Shown piece after piece: positions 46,302 through 57,600 of a stretch of 64,000 nucleotides of DNA (positions are counted from its first letter, which is position 1; each line of letters opens with the position of its first letter). This DNA comes from Roseobacter sp. (GTDB taxonomy: Bacteria > Pseudomonadota > Alphaproteobacteria > Rhodobacterales > Rhodobacteraceae). The position numbers and the translations under genes were made by a program. The stretch lies in NCBI GenBank assembly GCA_024636495.1, contig JAGXGZ010000012.1, forward strand, positions 1 to 64,000, given 5' to 3'. The notes beneath the pieces were generated by a model, which saw only the letters and a program-made list of their open reading frames with translations, made no database searches and was not told the DNA's origin.

Positions 46302-48495
46302 ATAGATCAGGTAGGCCAGGCAAAATCTTGTCCATGGTCGCAGGCAGATCGCGCACGCGCACGCCGGATGCGTCATAGATAGCGTTGATGATGCACGCCC
46401 CCGCGCCACAAATTCCCAGCTCTCCGATCCCTTTCGCTTGCATCGGATTGGCGTAAGGATCGCGTTCATGCACAAAGTTCACCGTAAGCTGCGGGACGTC
46501 TGCATTCACCGGTATATGGTATTCACCCAGATCGCGGTTAACAATATGCCCGTCGCGCAGGTCTTGGATCAGTTCCTCTGTCAGGGCCATACCGATGCCA
46601 AACGTCATCCCCCCGAGGCACTGTGACCGTGCCGTTTTGGCATTAAGGATGCGCCCTGCGGCAAAGCTGCCGTGCATCCGGCGCAACCGTACTTCGCCTG
46701 TCACGCGGTTCACACCCACCTCGCAAAAGAACGCACCGAACGTTGCCTGCCGTCGCTCTTTCATCGTCTCGCCCGGTGTAATCTCGCCTTCCACGACCAT
46801 CGGTGCATCACCGATCAGGTCTGTCAGCGGGGTCTGCTGATTGGCAGCGGTCGCCACGCCATCCTTCAACGTCAGATCACCCTCGTCGCAGCCGAGCTTT
46901 GTTGCAATGTCCTGACGCAACTTTTCGCAGGCCAGAAACACCGATGACCCTGCAGACGACGCGCCCCATGATCCGCCTGATCCAGCAGATTCCGGCAAAT
47001 CGCTGTCACCAAGGCGTGTTTCGATCTTATCCTGCGAAACACCCAACATTTCGCCCGCCACCTGCGAGAGGATCGCATAAGTGCCCGTTCCAATGTCGGT
47101 CATGTCCGTCTCGATCAGCACCGTACCGTCTGGGTTCAGTGTCACGCGGGCGGCGGATTTTCCAATCATGTTGACCCGCACAGCAGACGACATGCCATAG
47201 CCGATCATCCAGTCGCCGTCGGTCTTACCTGATTTGCGATCAGCCCATCCAAAGGTTTTCGCGCCATCGTCCATCGCCTCTTCGAGCATGTGCGAGGAGA
47301 AATCGCGGCCGTCGCTGGGATCCTTTAGGGGGATGTTGCGGCGGCGTAGCTCGACAGGGTCGATACCCATTGCCACGGCCAGTTCGTCCATCGCGATTTC
47401 CAGCGCGGTCAGGCCAACCGCCTCGCCCGGCGCGCGCACCGATCCGGCACAGGTCGCATTGACCCGAACGACCTCAAGCGATGTTTCGCGATTTTCACCG
47501 CGATAAAGAAACGGCGTTGCCTGCGTTACCGGCTCTGCGAAACTCTCGTCCGGCAATTGCGAGACACGGGCCGTGTGGCCAATACCGATTAGATTTCCAT
47601 TTTTATCGGCAGCCAATTTGAACCGCTGGACCGTCTCGGATCTGCGCATCGTCGCCTCGAATACCTGCTGGCGCGACATCGCCACCGATACAGGTGCACC
47701 CAGTTCCCGCGCCGCAAGCGCCGCTGTCACTGCATCCGACGATATCCCCAACTTTGCGCCAAAACCGCCGCCGACGTAAGGCGATTTCATGTGAACATTT
47801 TTCGCTGGAATACCGACAGCATCAGCGATTTCATTCTTGTTATACTTCAGCATCTGCGATGTGGCGCGCAGGTGTAGCTGGTCGCCCTCCCACCAAGCGA
47901 TGGCGGTATGCGGCTCCATCGGGGCGGAGCTGTGTCCGGGGGTCGTATACGTCTGATCGACGATGAAGGCTGCATCCTGCATCGCGGCATCCAGATCACC
48001 TTGCGACGACTGCTTGCCGTCCGGGCGTTCCACTTCGATGTCGTCTGCGTAAGGATCAGTGACCGCTTTGGTTTCGGTCACCTGCAACTTCAATGATTGC
48101 GCCCCGTGGCGGGCCTGTTCAAACGTTTCGGCAACCACAAGCGCCACCGGCTGACCGAGGTAATAGATATCAGACGATCCCTGCACGGGCGCCTTGTTGG
48201 CGGTACCTTGCGCGGGGTTGCGCGGAAACTTTTCGCCCCACATCACCGCTTTTACGCCGGGCATCTTTTCGACGGCAGCGGCATCTACCCCGTCCAGCGT
48301 ACCGCGTGCGATGGTGGCGCGCACCAGAACACCGTGCAGCATACCCGGCTGGTGATCTTCATGGGCATAGGTCGCAGTGCCGGTCACCTTGAGCGGCCCT
48401 TCAGGCCTGTTCATGCCCGTGTGCAGCACCCCTTGCGCCATACTATCCAAACGGTTGCGGTGGTCGGGTTTGTCCATCTTGTGATGAATGGTCAT
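46300..48495 (-). CDS. Xanthine dehydrogenase/aldehyde oxidase family, molybdopterin-binding subunit
   Basis: [60 protein letters not shown]. Start at MTIHHKMDK. Confidence 0.94.
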   Translation of the reverse strand: MTIHHKMDKPDHRNRLDSMAQGVLHTGMNRPEGPLKVTGTATYAHEDHQPGMLHGVLVRATIARGTLDGVDAAAVEKMPGVKAVMWGEKFPRNPAQGTANKAPVQGSSDIYYLGQPVALVVAETFEQARHGAQSLKLQVTETKAVTDPYADDIEVERPDGKQSSQGDLDAAMQDAAFIVDQTYTTPGHSSAPMEPHTAIAWWEGDQLHLRATSQMLKYNKNEIADAVGIPAKNVHMKSPYVGGGFGAKLGISSDAVTAALAARELGAPVSVAMSRQQVFEATMRRSETVQRFKLAADKNGNLIGIGHTARVSQLPDESFAEPVTQATPFLYRGENRETSLEVVRVNATCAGSVRAPGEAVGLTALEIAMDELAVAMGIDPVELRRRNIPLKDPSDGRDFSSHMLEEAMDDGAKTFGWADRKSGKTDGDWMIGYGMSSAVRVNMIGKSAARVTLNPDGTVLIETDMTDIGTGTYAILSQVAGEMLGVSQDKIETRLGDSDLPESAGSGGSWGASSAGSSVFLACEKLRQDIATKLGCDEGDLTLKDGVATAANQQTPLTDLIGDAPMVVEGEITPGETMKERRQATFGAFFCEVGVNRVTGEVRLRRMHGSFAAGRILNAKTARSQCLGGMTFGIGMALTEELIQDLRDGHIVNRDLGEYHIPVNADVPQLTVNFVHERDPYANPMQAKGIGELGICGAGACIINAIYDASGVRVRDLPATMDKILPGLPDL

Positions 48496-49478
48496 GCGGT
48501 ATCCTTTCCGCAAAGTTCAGTGAGCGTCGCGATTAGCGTGCGCTTGGCGAGGGGGACCTTGAATGCGTTGTCGCGCCGGGGAGCCGCATCCTTGAGCAGG
48601 ATGTCGGCGGCGTTCGCAAAGGTCTCTTTCGTGGCGGGCTGGCCGATCAGGGCCTTTTCGCAGGCGGCATCGCGCCACGGTTGCGATCCGATCCCCCCAA
48701 AGGCAAGCGCCACATCGCCAATGGTATCACCGTCCATCGCGACCCGCGCCGATACCGATACCATCGCAAAAGCATAGGACGCGCGGTCGCGCACCTTGCG
48801 GTAGGTCTGCTTGCCCCCAGCGGCTTTTGGCAGCACGACCGCAGTGATCAGATCGCCGTCCTTAAGGACAGTTTCGATATGCGGTGTCTGGCCCGGCAGA
48901 CTGTAGAAGTCGGTCAGCGCGACCTGGCGCGTCTCTCCGCCGTGGGAAACGACCTCGACCACCGCGTCCAGCATCCGCATGGCAACGGCCATGTCGCTGG
49001 GGTGGCTGGCGACGCAATGCTCGCTTGTGCCCAAAATCGCGTGCAAGCGTGTTGCCCCCTCCATCGCTTGGCATCCGGTTCCGGGTGCGCGTTTGTTACA
49101 CGGCATGGCGGTGTCGTAGAAATAATAGCAACGCGTGCGTTGCAGCAGGTTGCCCCCTGTCGTCGCCTTGTTGCGTAATTGCCCCGACGCGCCGGCCAGC
49201 AGCGCCATCGACAGCGCCGGATAGTCGGCGCGGATCGTTTTGTCTGCGGCAAGATCCGAATTCGTAACCAGTGCGCCTATGCGCACACCGCCTGCGTCTG
49301 TCTTTGTGATCTGCTTTAGGTCGAGCCGGTTGATATCGACCAGCACATCGGGTGCCATGACTTCAAGCTTCATCAGGTCAAGCAGGTTGGTCCCACCAGC
49401 AATAATTGCACCCCCTTTGGCGGCTTGGGTGCTGGCGTGGTTAGTATCAGTGGCGCGAACGTAATCAAAGGCCTTCAT
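48492..49478 (-). CDS. Xanthine dehydrogenase family FAD-binding subunit with [4Fe-4S] insertion (PaoB-like)
   Basis: [52 protein letters not shown] four-cysteine insertion. Confidence 0.93.
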   Translation of the reverse strand: MKAFDYVRATDTNHASTQAAKGGAIIAGGTNLLDLMKLEVMAPDVLVDINRLDLKQITKTDAGGVRIGALVTNSDLAADKTIRADYPALSMALLAGASGQLRNKATTGGNLLQRTRCYYFYDTAMPCNKRAPGTGCQAMEGATRLHAILGTSEHCVASHPSDMAVAMRMLDAVVEVVSHGGETRQVALTDFYSLPGQTPHIETVLKDGDLITAVVLPKAAGGKQTYRKVRDRASYAFAMVSVSARVAMDGDTIGDVALAFGGIGSQPWRDAACEKALIGQPATKETFANAADILLKDAAPRRDNAFKVPLAKRTLIATLTELCGKDTA

Positions 49479-49984
49479 GTGTCAGCCTTTCCGGCCGCAT
49501 CACGGATCGCTTCGACGATATTGGGGTAGGCAGCACAGCGGCACAGGTTGCCCGACATGCGTTCGCTGATTTCTTCGGGCGTCAATTCATAGTCCCCGAT
49601 CAACGACTGGCTTACGTGACTTGGCCAACCGTCTTTCACTTCTTCCAACATCGCTGTCGCCGAACAGATCTGACCGGGTGTGCAATACCCACACTGAAAC
49701 CCGTCATGCGCGACAAAGGCGGCTTGCAGATCTGACAGGTTCCCCGGCTGACCCAATCCTTCGATGGTCGTGATCTTATCGCCGTCGTGCATGCAGGCAA
49801 GCGTCAGGCAAGAATTGATGCGGCGACCATTCACGATGACCGTGCAGGCACCACATTGGCCGTGATCGCAGCCTTTCTTGGTGCCGGTCAGGTCAAGATG
49901 GTTGCGTAGTGCATCCAACAGTGTTGTCCGGCTATCGGCGTCAAGGTCGTGTGCCTTACCGTTGATCTTGAGACTCGTCTTCAT
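49475..49984 (-). CDS. [2Fe-2S]-binding subunit of molybdenum hydroxylase
   Basis: [34 protein letters not shown]...[12 protein letters not shown]; no Tat signal. Confidence 0.95.
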   Translation of the reverse strand: MKTSLKINGKAHDLDADSRTTLLDALRNHLDLTGTKKGCDHGQCGACTVIVNGRRINSCLTLACMHDGDKITTIEGLGQPGNLSDLQAAFVAHDGFQCGYCTPGQICSATAMLEEVKDGWPSHVSQSLIGDYELTPEEISERMSGNLCRCAAYPNIVEAIRDAAGKADT

Positions 49985-50170
49985 CGGGCGGTCCTTATGT
50001 TGGAAATGGTTTGCAAATTGTGTTTGCCACTAGCCAATCCAACGCGTCGTCAGGCCAGCCGGTTCCCGCAGGACTTAAAACTGCAGTTTCCGCAAAGTGA
50101 TGCCAAACGGCGGCAGGACCAAACCCGACCCCATAATCCGGTGCATGTCATGGTGCGGATTGCTGAGCGG

Positions 50171-51073
50171 TTACATAAAGCAACTGCGGATCGCTGACCT
50201 TAGCCATACCAGCGCTTGGTCTTGGTCCGTGCGTTTGTGCCAAGTCATATGAACATTCTGATTGCTCGCCTGCCATGATGGCTGAATGATCTGAAGCTGA
50301 TCGGCGGCCGGACTGTTTTCGGCGTGAGCACGCATGACGACGGCGATAAGATCGGTTTTGGTAACCAAGTCTACAAGCGATCCGGTGCGGCTGACAACGA
50401 CCGTCGACTTGAAACCAATCGATTTGGTCGTGCGCAACAGGCGCGTGTTTGCCATACGGTCCGCCTTCATATCCAACGAGACATGCGGCAGTGACTTGAC
50501 CTGTTCAAGCGTGACCGTCCCATCAACTTCAGGATGACCCTTCCGCGCAATGATGACCAGATCCAGCGGGCAAAGCGCCTCCCATGCGATATCTTTATGA
50601 AGCTCAGCAGGCAGGTTCACGACCACTTCGGCTTGGCCGGATTGCAGCGCAGTTTCGATCACCGTACCGGGGGCAAGCAGCAATTCAAAAGCTAATCCAG
50701 TTCCCGGACCCGCCTGCTTTAGAAGATGCGGAATGATCAAAGGTTCCAAAGCGTCGATGATGCAAAGCTGGAATTTCCGGTCGCTGGTGCGCGGGTCGAA
50801 TGCCTGATCGGGATCGACAATCTCGTCTGCCGCTTGCAGAATTTTTCGGATCGAGGGTGCCAGTTTTTCCGCGCGACTGGTGGGTCGCACCCCGCGCGCT
50901 TCGCGAACGAACAGTTGATCTTCGAGTGATACCCGCAGCTTTCCAAGCGAATTGGACATCGTGGGCTGGGATACGTTCAGCTCTACGGCTGCGCGTGAAA
51001 TATTGCGTGAATCGTAAATCGCCAAGAACACGCGCAGTAGATTTAGATCCAGCCGGTTAATTGTCTTCGACAT
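50171..51073 (-). CDS. LysR family transcriptional regulator
   Basis: LDLNLLRVFLAIYDSRNISRAAVELNVSQPTMSNSLGKLRVSLEDQLFVREARGVRPTSRA helix-turn-helix. Confidence 0.95.
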   Translation of the reverse strand: MSKTINRLDLNLLRVFLAIYDSRNISRAAVELNVSQPTMSNSLGKLRVSLEDQLFVREARGVRPTSRAEKLAPSIRKILQAADEIVDPDQAFDPRTSDRKFQLCIIDALEPLIIPHLLKQAGPGTGLAFELLLAPGTVIETALQSGQAEVVVNLPAELHKDIAWEALCPLDLVIIARKGHPEVDGTVTLEQVKSLPHVSLDMKADRMANTRLLRTTKSIGFKSTVVVSRTGSLVDLVTKTDLIAVVMRAHAENSPAADQLQIIQPSWQASNQNVHMTWHKRTDQDQALVWLRSAIRSCFM

Positions 51074-51676
51074 GAAGTAACTCGCACTTTGCAGCCTAAC
51101 CTTGGCTGCGATACAATTTTTATACAGTATAGTTTACGGTTGCGACTTTGGTAAATCAGTTCGCTCGCGAAGTCTGCAATGTATTCTTGAGGGCCGAAAT
51201 CCGGCTTGAAATTGCCGGATCTGTTTAGATCGACCAAAGCCATATCTCAGAGCATCAAACCAAAATTCACAGGGCGAATCCGTCTATGCACTGATCGTGT
51301 CCACCCTGAAAATCATAGCCAGAAACAGCTTTGCTATGATGTAAACATCCCCCTGCATGGCAGCAGAGATATTTAAAATTCAAATAACGCTTATCAGAAT
51401 TTAGCAGATTGTCGTGCATGGCCAGTCCTTTAAAGCTTAACCCGCAAGATGGTGTTCCGGTCCGGCGGATTTTTATTCCTAGCCCCCGAAGACGGACGGG
51501 TTGGCACTGGCTTAATAAGATTTAGCGACCAAAGGAACAAGTCTACGAGGTCAAGCTGTTCCCATGACGTCGCAAGTGCCGGCGAATTGGCCCCGTTTAA
51601 TTTAATTACCGCGCGCCGCAGGCGGCACCGATCAAAGTAAAACGTTTTTTGATATCAAGTTAGAACGGATCCTGAA

Positions 51677-54600
51677 ATGCCATCTCCCTCCCAACCAACG
51701 CTGACAGGCTTCTCCACCGATACTGGCATAATCGGGGACGGGCGCACCACGGACCGGATGCTGACATTTTTCGGGACCGGACAGGCCGGTGCATCGCTGG
51801 AGGTGCGCAATGCCGTAACCGGAAGTACGATAGCGTTTCTGCCGGTGATCCCGGCCAATGGCAACTGGACGGTCACCTCGACGATCTCGCTGCCCAACGG
51901 CGATTATATCTTCAACACCGCATCGCGCGATGTGAATGATGGCCAACCCTCAAGCCTGAGCGCCGATTTCCCCCTCACCATCGAGGGCGCGCAGGTGCTG
52001 GACATTGATCTTCTGAGCGATACAGGGACCAACACCATCGATGATATCACGGCGGATGCTACGCCGGATATCCGCTTCACCGCAGGTGACGGCGACACGC
52101 TGTCCATCGACTGGGGCGATGGCAACGGTTTCGTCAGTGCGGGTCTCGGGACGGGCAGCGCGCAGACGTTCACCGCACCGGGCTATACCGCGCCCTTCTC
52201 AAACGATCAGCAGAACACGATCACCGTGCGCGCGCAAAATGGCGCCACCACGGTCGATGAGCAGTTCACCTTCACGCTGGACCGGGATCAAATTTTTCCG
52301 GGCTTCACGCTGGACCCCTCCAGCGACAGCGGCACCGTGGGCGACCGGATCACGAACGACGCCACCCCCACCATCAACGGCGTGGCGGAGGAGGGTGCGA
52401 CGATCAGGCTGTCCTTCGGCAATGGCGCCGGTACGGTCTTCGAGACCATACTCGTCGGGCCATCCGGAAACTGGACCGCGACCCTGCCGACCGTACCGGG
52501 CGAGGGGCTTGTGGGGATCGTCGCAAACTCCCTGGATCGCGCAGGCAACTCCTTCCAGAACAACTCAAGTCTGAGGTTCGATACGATCATACCGGATGCG
52601 CCGACGATCAATTCCACCATCAGTCTGGACTCTGGTGTAGTGGGCGACCGGATCACCAACGACAACCGCATCTTCCTCTCCGGCACGGTAGAGTCACCCA
52701 CCAATAACGTGAGCACCATCGTCCGCATCTATGACGGCGGGACGCTGATCGGCAGCGATACAACGACGTTCGGCGGCACGTGGGGCCTCACCACAAACGC
52801 GCTGGCCGATGGAGTCTACAACCTGACGGCAGAGGCGGTGGATCCCGCAGGCAATATCAGCGTCCGCTCCTCCGCGCTGAACGTCACCATCGACACAACG
52901 GCACCAGGCGCACCGACCATTGACCTGAATGCAGCCAGCGATAGCGGTTCATCCGCAACCGACAATATCACGAGAAATACCACGCCGACTATAAGTGGCA
53001 CGGCTGAGGCGAATGCCACGATCACGATCCGCGATGGCGCCGCCGTTCTGGGAACCACCACCGCGAACGGGGCTGGGGCGTGGTCCTTCACGACCGGCAC
53101 GCTTAGTCCAGGCGCACACAACCTGACGGCACGAGCAACCGACGTTGCGGACAACACCGGGGCGGACTCGGCTGTTCTGGCCATCATCATCGATACGGTG
53201 GCACCAAATACCCCGACGATCACAGGTTTCTCGGATGACACGGGTACTGTGGGTGACGGTATAACCGCCGACACCTCACCGACGCTTACCGGTACGGCAG
53301 AAAGCGGTGTGACGGTGCAGATTCTGCGTGATGGCTCTGTCGTCGGAACTGTGACCGCAAACGGGTCCGGCGCATGGAGTTACACCAGCCCAGATCTGGC
53401 CCCGGCAAGCTATAGCTTTGTTGCCCGCGCTGTCGATGCGGCTGGCAATACGTCTGGTTCGAGCGATAGCTTCAGTCTGTCCATCGCGCAGGGGGTAACC
53501 GGCCAACCGATTGTAACAGGGATTTCTACTGACACCGGCATCAGCGATTCTGACGGTACCACCAACGATCAATCGCTTCGGATCTCTGGCACCGCCGAGA
53601 ACAATGCAACAGTGGAAATGTTCCTTAATGGGTCCAAGATTGGTGAAGCAGTTGCTTCAAGCTCTTCTGGTGCGTGGACCTTTGATTACACAGGCACGAC
53701 CCTTGACGAGGGCGACTACGCGATCACCGCCATCGCTTCTGCATCTGGCAAGGGGCCTTCTGTGTCCTCTGCTGTGTTTGACGTAATTGTGGATCTGACC
53801 GCACCAACGGAAGTTCCTGTCGTTACCAATATCACGCAAGACACCGGAATTGACGGTGATTTCGTCACGTCTGACCGCACGTTTGCATTTAGTGGAACTG
53901 CGACACCTGGCACATTAATCTTGGTCATCTTTGACGCAGGATCCGGTTTATACACTTCGCCCCCGACCGAAACAGATGAATCAGGTACTTGGACATACGA
54001 TTTTTCAGGGATCAGCATCGGAGGCCAAGCGGGGTTCCCCGATGGGGCATATCAGGTTCATGCACAGGCAGTCGACGCCGCTGGAAACCGTGGGCCAAGC
54101 AGCACGCCTATCCCGGTAATCATTGATACTGAGGCCCCCCTTACCCCCGTCATTACCGGGTTTTCGGACGATACAGGGACGGTTGGCGACAACGTCACAT
54201 CAGACACGACGGTTACCCTGACCGGCACGGCTGAAGCGGGTGCATCCGTTGTCTTGCAGATCGACGGCAATGCAATGGCAACAGTGACCGCAGACGAAAA
54301 CGGTGACTGGTCCTACACCACCGCAGAACTGGCGAACGCCACCTATGCCTTCACAGCCAAGGCGGTTGATCGGGCCGGGAATGAATCCGCCGTGACCCAA
54401 GCGACAACAATCACTGTGGAGCTTTTGGCAACGCAGGCGCCAGTTGTTTCCAGTATTTCCACCGACACCGGCGTGTCGGCAAACGACGGGGTCACCAACG
54501 ACACGACCCTGGTAATTTCCGGCACGTCCGAAGCATCTGCCTCGGTCGAGGTCTTTCTTGACGGAACATCTATTGGAACCGTGCTGGCCAATGGATCGGG

Positions 54601-57600
54601 CGTCTGGTCTTTTGACTATACGGGAACGACGCTGACGGAAGGGACCTATGCCCTGACCGCCCGTGCGACTTTGTCCGGATCTGATCCATCGGCTGTTTCT
54701 GCCGGATTTAACATTACATTGGATGCCACCGCACCGGCCGCACCGACCATTGATCTGGATGCGTCGTCGGACTTGGGCACATTGGATAATGACAATCTGA
54801 CATCAGACACGACACCTACCTTAACCGGCACAGCCGAGGCGAATGCGACGGTCGAGGTTTTCAACGGAAGCACGTCGCTGGGCACGACATCTGCGAACGG
54901 CGCTGGCGTATGGTCGCTGACCACAGCGGTATTCGCCGAGGGTGTTTACAGCCTCACGGCGCGGGCCAGCGATGTCGCGGGCAATACAGGCCCATCCTCT
55001 GCCGCACAAAGTGTGACGATCGACACAACCGGACCGGTTATCGGCTTGATCGCTTTGGATTCCGGATCAAATTCCGGAAGATTTAATTATGATGACGTCA
55101 CCAATGACACTACGCCCACGTTCAACTTTACCGTAACCGGCGAAGCGCTGGTAGAAATCGACTGGAAAGATGGCCGCGGATATCAGGTGATCGAGAACAC
55201 GGGCAGCGCCACACAGGATGTGCCCTATGCCGATGGTTCCTATACACCGACCGTGCGGGCAACCGATACTGCGGGCAATGTAACGACCCGGGATGCGGTG
55301 TTTGCATATACCTTCGATACAACGCCACCGGCCGCGCCCACGGCGGTCGAAAGCTTTGTCGATACGGGGCTGTCCGACAATGACCGGATTACCAACAACC
55401 TTGATATCACCTTCTCCGGCACTGCGTCGGAAGGCACGATCAATATGGAGCGCAACGGTGTTTTTGCGTTTAGCAGTCTGGTTGAGAGTGGCGTCTGGAC
55501 GTTCGATTACAAAAATCTTGTGTCGGACGGCATTACGCTTTCGGACTTTGTGCCTGATGGTGAACAAACCTTTGTTTTCTATACGGAAGATCAGGCAGGA
55601 AACCGGACGGACGCAGCACCGATCACTGTGACTTTCGACACAGTCGCACCCGCTGTTCCCACACTCGATCTTATTGCTTCTGACGATACAGGCCGCTCGG
55701 ATAAAGATAACTACACAAGCGGCGTGCCAAACGGTTTTGGCGGTAATTCTTTTACATTGACCGGAACTGCTGAGGTGGGAACTAAAGTCGAACTTCTGTC
55801 AGTTGGGGGCTTCACTACACCACAGACTGTCGGCGAGGATGGGTCGGTAATCATAACGTTCGTTTCGAATGACCCCACGCCTGCCTTCTTCACCAGAACC
55901 TTCGCCCTCAGATCCACTGACGTCGCGGGTAATGTCAGTACGAGTGAAGAGTTGACCGTTGTCTTTGATACCGTCCCGCCAGATGCACCTGTCATCACCA
56001 GCTTTAACGAGGATACCCCCCCCGTCGGTGACGGGATAACAAGAGACGCGACACCGACGCTGATCGGGACAGCCGAACCAGATGCCATCGTGACCGTCTT
56101 TCAGGATGGTACGCCGATCGGCACGACCTTGGCGTCATCCGACGGCAGTTGGTCGTATGATGTACCCCAGCAACAATTGGGGCAATACGCGTTCACTGCA
56201 ACGGCCACGGATATCGCCGGGAACACATCAGCGGTCGGCGATGCCTTCAACATTGAGATCCAGTCAAACGCAACAGATGTGCCGGTTGTGACAGCCGTCA
56301 CTGACGATACCGGTGCCGACGGATCGGACGGCGTCACAAATGATACAACACTGTTGATCAGCGGCACAGCCAAGGCAAACGCGTCGGTTGAGGTCTTTAT
56401 CAACAACATGTCCATCGGCTCTGTCGATGCAAATGCTGGCGGTGTCTGGGTTTTTGACTACACCGGCACCCCACTTGCACAGGGCAGCTACGCGATCAAG
56501 GCAACCGCGATTGTGTCTGGCGAGGAAGTTTCGGGCGCGTCCCCCGCATTTGAAGTCATTGTTGATACAACAGCTCCGACGACCCCCATGATTGATCTGA
56601 ACGTGTCGTCAGACACAGGCGGGTCCACCACTGACAACATCACCAATGACGCCACACCAACAGTGACCGTCAACGTTGAAGGGGCAACCCGCGTCGAGAT
56701 ATTTGACAGTGCCGTCTCATTGGGAGCCGCCGTTGAAGGTGACGCCGGCGTCTGGACCTTCAACGCCCCAACGCTGACAGACGGCACTCATAACTTGACG
56801 GCCCAAGCCAGTGATGTGGCTGGTAACCTCGCGGTTTCCTCGCCTCTTGTCCTTTCGATTGACACTGTCGCGCCGCAAGCGCCAACCATTCGTCTTGATA
56901 CTGCATCAGACACCGGTTTCCTGCAAACCGACAATATTACACGCGACAATACCCCGACCTTGACAGGCACTGCCGAAGCCGGAGCGCGTATCGACGTCTA
57001 CAATGGCGATGCCCTGATCGGGACGACTGTCATCGACGACACCGGTGCGTGGTCTTACACGCTCTCGCAATTGCCGGATACGCAGTTTGCTTTGACCGCG
57101 CGTGCAACGGATACGGCAGGCAATCAATCTGCTATCTCGGCACCTTTGGCTTTGATCGTCGATACAGCCCCACCCACCGGAACTACCATCCAACTGGTAG
57201 CAGACTCTGACAGTGGTGTTTTGGGTGACGGCGTCACCAATGATAACACTCCCGCGTTCACGGGCCTCGCCGAAGCAGGCGCTCGGGTAGACATTTTGCA
57301 AGGCGGGACGCTTGTTGGGACGGTCCTTGCCAATCAAACGGGGGATTGGTCGTTCCAAAGCGTTGCATTGCCTGTGGGTGGCTACAGCTTCACGGCGCGG
57401 GCGACCGATCTGGCCGGGAATGTTTCCCCGCAAACCAACGCATTGTCTTTGCAGATCCAACCCATTGTCGGAAGCGTGCCTGTCATCGTGTCGATTACCC
57501 AAGACACGGGCCGACTTGCCACAGATGGCATCACGTCAGATGCGACCCCCACAATCAACGGCACCGGTATACCGGGTCAGATGGTAACGGTGTACCTTGC

